Source: Bacteroidales bacterium
GTDB taxonomy: Bacteria > Bacteroidota > Bacteroidia > Bacteroidales > UBA932
Direction: 5' to 3'
Length of the DNA: 64,000 bases
Assembly: GCA_017634595.1 (NCBI GenBank)
Contig: JAGBNC010000021.1
Coordinates: 153,645-217,644, forward strand
Below are positions 63,612-64,000 of the stretch, piece by piece. A program made the position numbers and the translations under genes. Under the pieces are notes generated by a model that did not search any database, had not been told where the DNA came from, and saw nothing but the letters and a program-made list of their open reading frames with translations. Every line of letters begins with the position of its first letter. The first letter of the stretch is position 1.

Positions 63612-63628
63612 CATCGCAGTTTAACAAC

Positions 63629-63711
63629 GGGCAAGTACCAGAGTGGCCAAATGGGGCAGACTGTAAATCTGCTGGCGCACGCCTACGGTGGTTCGAATCC
63701 ATCCTTGCCCA
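63629..63711 (+). tRNA. tRNA-Tyr(GUA)
   Basis: 83 nt with the long variable arm of class II tRNAs. Acceptor GGGCAAG/CTTGCCC, anticodon stem CAGAC.. with GTA, T loop TTCGAAT, discriminator A. Confidence 0.94.
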
Positions 63712-63737
63712 CACAGCGGAAGAGAATCTTCCCACCA

Positions 63738-63809
63738 GCGGGGTTCGTATAACGGCTATTATGTCAGCCTTCCAAGCTGAAAATGGGAGTTCGATTCTCC
63801 TACCCCGCT
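63738..63809 (+). tRNA. tRNA-Gly(UCC)
   Basis: 72 nt. Acceptor GCGGGGT/ACCCCGC, anticodon stem TCAGC/GCTGA with loop CTTCCAA (TCC), T loop TTCGATT, discriminator T. Confidence 0.94.
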
Positions 63810-63818
63810 CAAAACGCT

Positions 63819-63890
<72 letters not shown>

Positions 63891-63892
63891 CA

Positions 63893-63912
63893 AAACCGGA
63901 GCAATCCGGTTT
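63893..63912 (+). terminator. hairpin after the tRNA operon, overlapping the tuf promoter
   Basis: AAACCGGA (63893-63900), GCAA tetraloop (63901-63904), TCCGGTTT (63905-63912), then ATTTTTG. A perfect 8-bp stem with a GNRA loop and a T-rich tail. Its last base is the first base of the tuf -7 element. Confidence 0.7.
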
Positions 63913-63919
63913 ATTTTTG
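63912..63919 (+). promoter_or_regulatory. -7 promoter element for tuf
   Basis: TATTTTTG, exact match, 22 nt before the tuf ATG at 63942. Confidence 0.65.
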
Positions 63920-63941
63920 TAACAACTTTATACATAATATT

Positions 63942-64000
63942 ATGGCAAAAGAAACATTTAAAAGGGACAAACCCCATGTCAACATCGGCACCATCGGCCA
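63942..64000 (+). CDS. tuf: EF-Tu, elongation factor Tu (5' end only)
   Basis: Only 19 codons are visible: MAKETFKRDKPHVNIGTIG, the near-invariant EF-Tu N-terminus that leads into the P-loop. EF-Tu delivers aminoacyl-tRNA to the ribosome. It directly follows a Thr-Tyr-Gly-Thr tRNA cluster, as tufB does in E. coli. The gene continues past the window. Confidence 0.96.
   Translation, partial: MAKETFKRDKPHVNIGTIG

Overview
The window is a piece of a Bacteroidota chromosome, most likely a GC-rich gut Bacteroidales (Rikenellaceae/RC9/Cryptobacteroides-like; that placement is an inference). The evidence is a complete Bacteroides aerotolerance (Bat) operon, a TonB-dependent receptor paired with a DUF4249 lipoprotein, BACON and BspA-like secreted proteins, a Lys-type SerA, almost no Shine-Dalgarno sequences, and promoters of the Bacteroidota type TAnnTTTG. 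It looks like core chromosome: no transposase, integrase, phage or CRISPR array was seen.

Layout. 1-3403 (minus): partial U32 peptidase, CtpA-type protease, RdgB. 3443-5313 (plus): prenyl synthase, RsgA. 5306-9040 (minus): lipoprotein, DapF, M28 peptidase with a barrel-like tail, TruA. 9128-17268 (plus): Bat operon (MoxR, DUF58, membrane protein, BatA, BatB, BatC, BatD-BatE fusion). 17327-21261: ExbB, ExbD, TonB-like, RluB-type synthase with hexapeptide repeats, Era. 21374-24258: GyrA/ParC-like subunit and a 58-residue membrane protein. 24543-30204: MacB-type ABC efflux operon with adaptor and TolC-like protein. 30239-34058: three secreted proteins of unknown role. 34090-43901 (minus): DUF1015, RecQ, DnaG, MetG and two secreted phosphatase-fold proteins. 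43956-50622: small acidic protein, YigZ, SerC, SerA, receptor and DUF4249. 50770-54347 (minus): secreted GH13 enzyme coupled to RecJ. 54391-60888 (plus): LysS, TrmH-family methyltransferase, two MFS transporters, BACON/helveticin-J-like lipoprotein. 60885-61469 (minus): Ssb. 61623-63488: Dxs. 63538-64000: tRNA-Thr, Tyr, Gly, Thr and tuf, in the same order as the E. coli tufB operon.

The most unusual signal is a set of long palindromes. Each has unique, nearly perfect inverted arms of 16-33 nt around a short core that follows a common plan. One class (21287-21356, 24317-24423, and 56119-56199 inside the trmH reading frame) has a core of GC-rich mini-hairpins. The other (45175-45238, 47278-47357, 61493-61569) has a 16-17 nt loop starting TTTT. 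Arms differ between copies while the core plan is kept, and one copy lies between divergent genes, so they are not simply terminators. A second theme is that eight genes have the promoter -7 element only 4-8 nt before the start codon, which predicts leaderless or nearly leaderless mRNAs.

No stretch longer than 300 nt lacks a feature. The longest region without a protein gene (63489-63941) holds the tRNA promoter, four tRNAs, a terminator and the tuf promoter.
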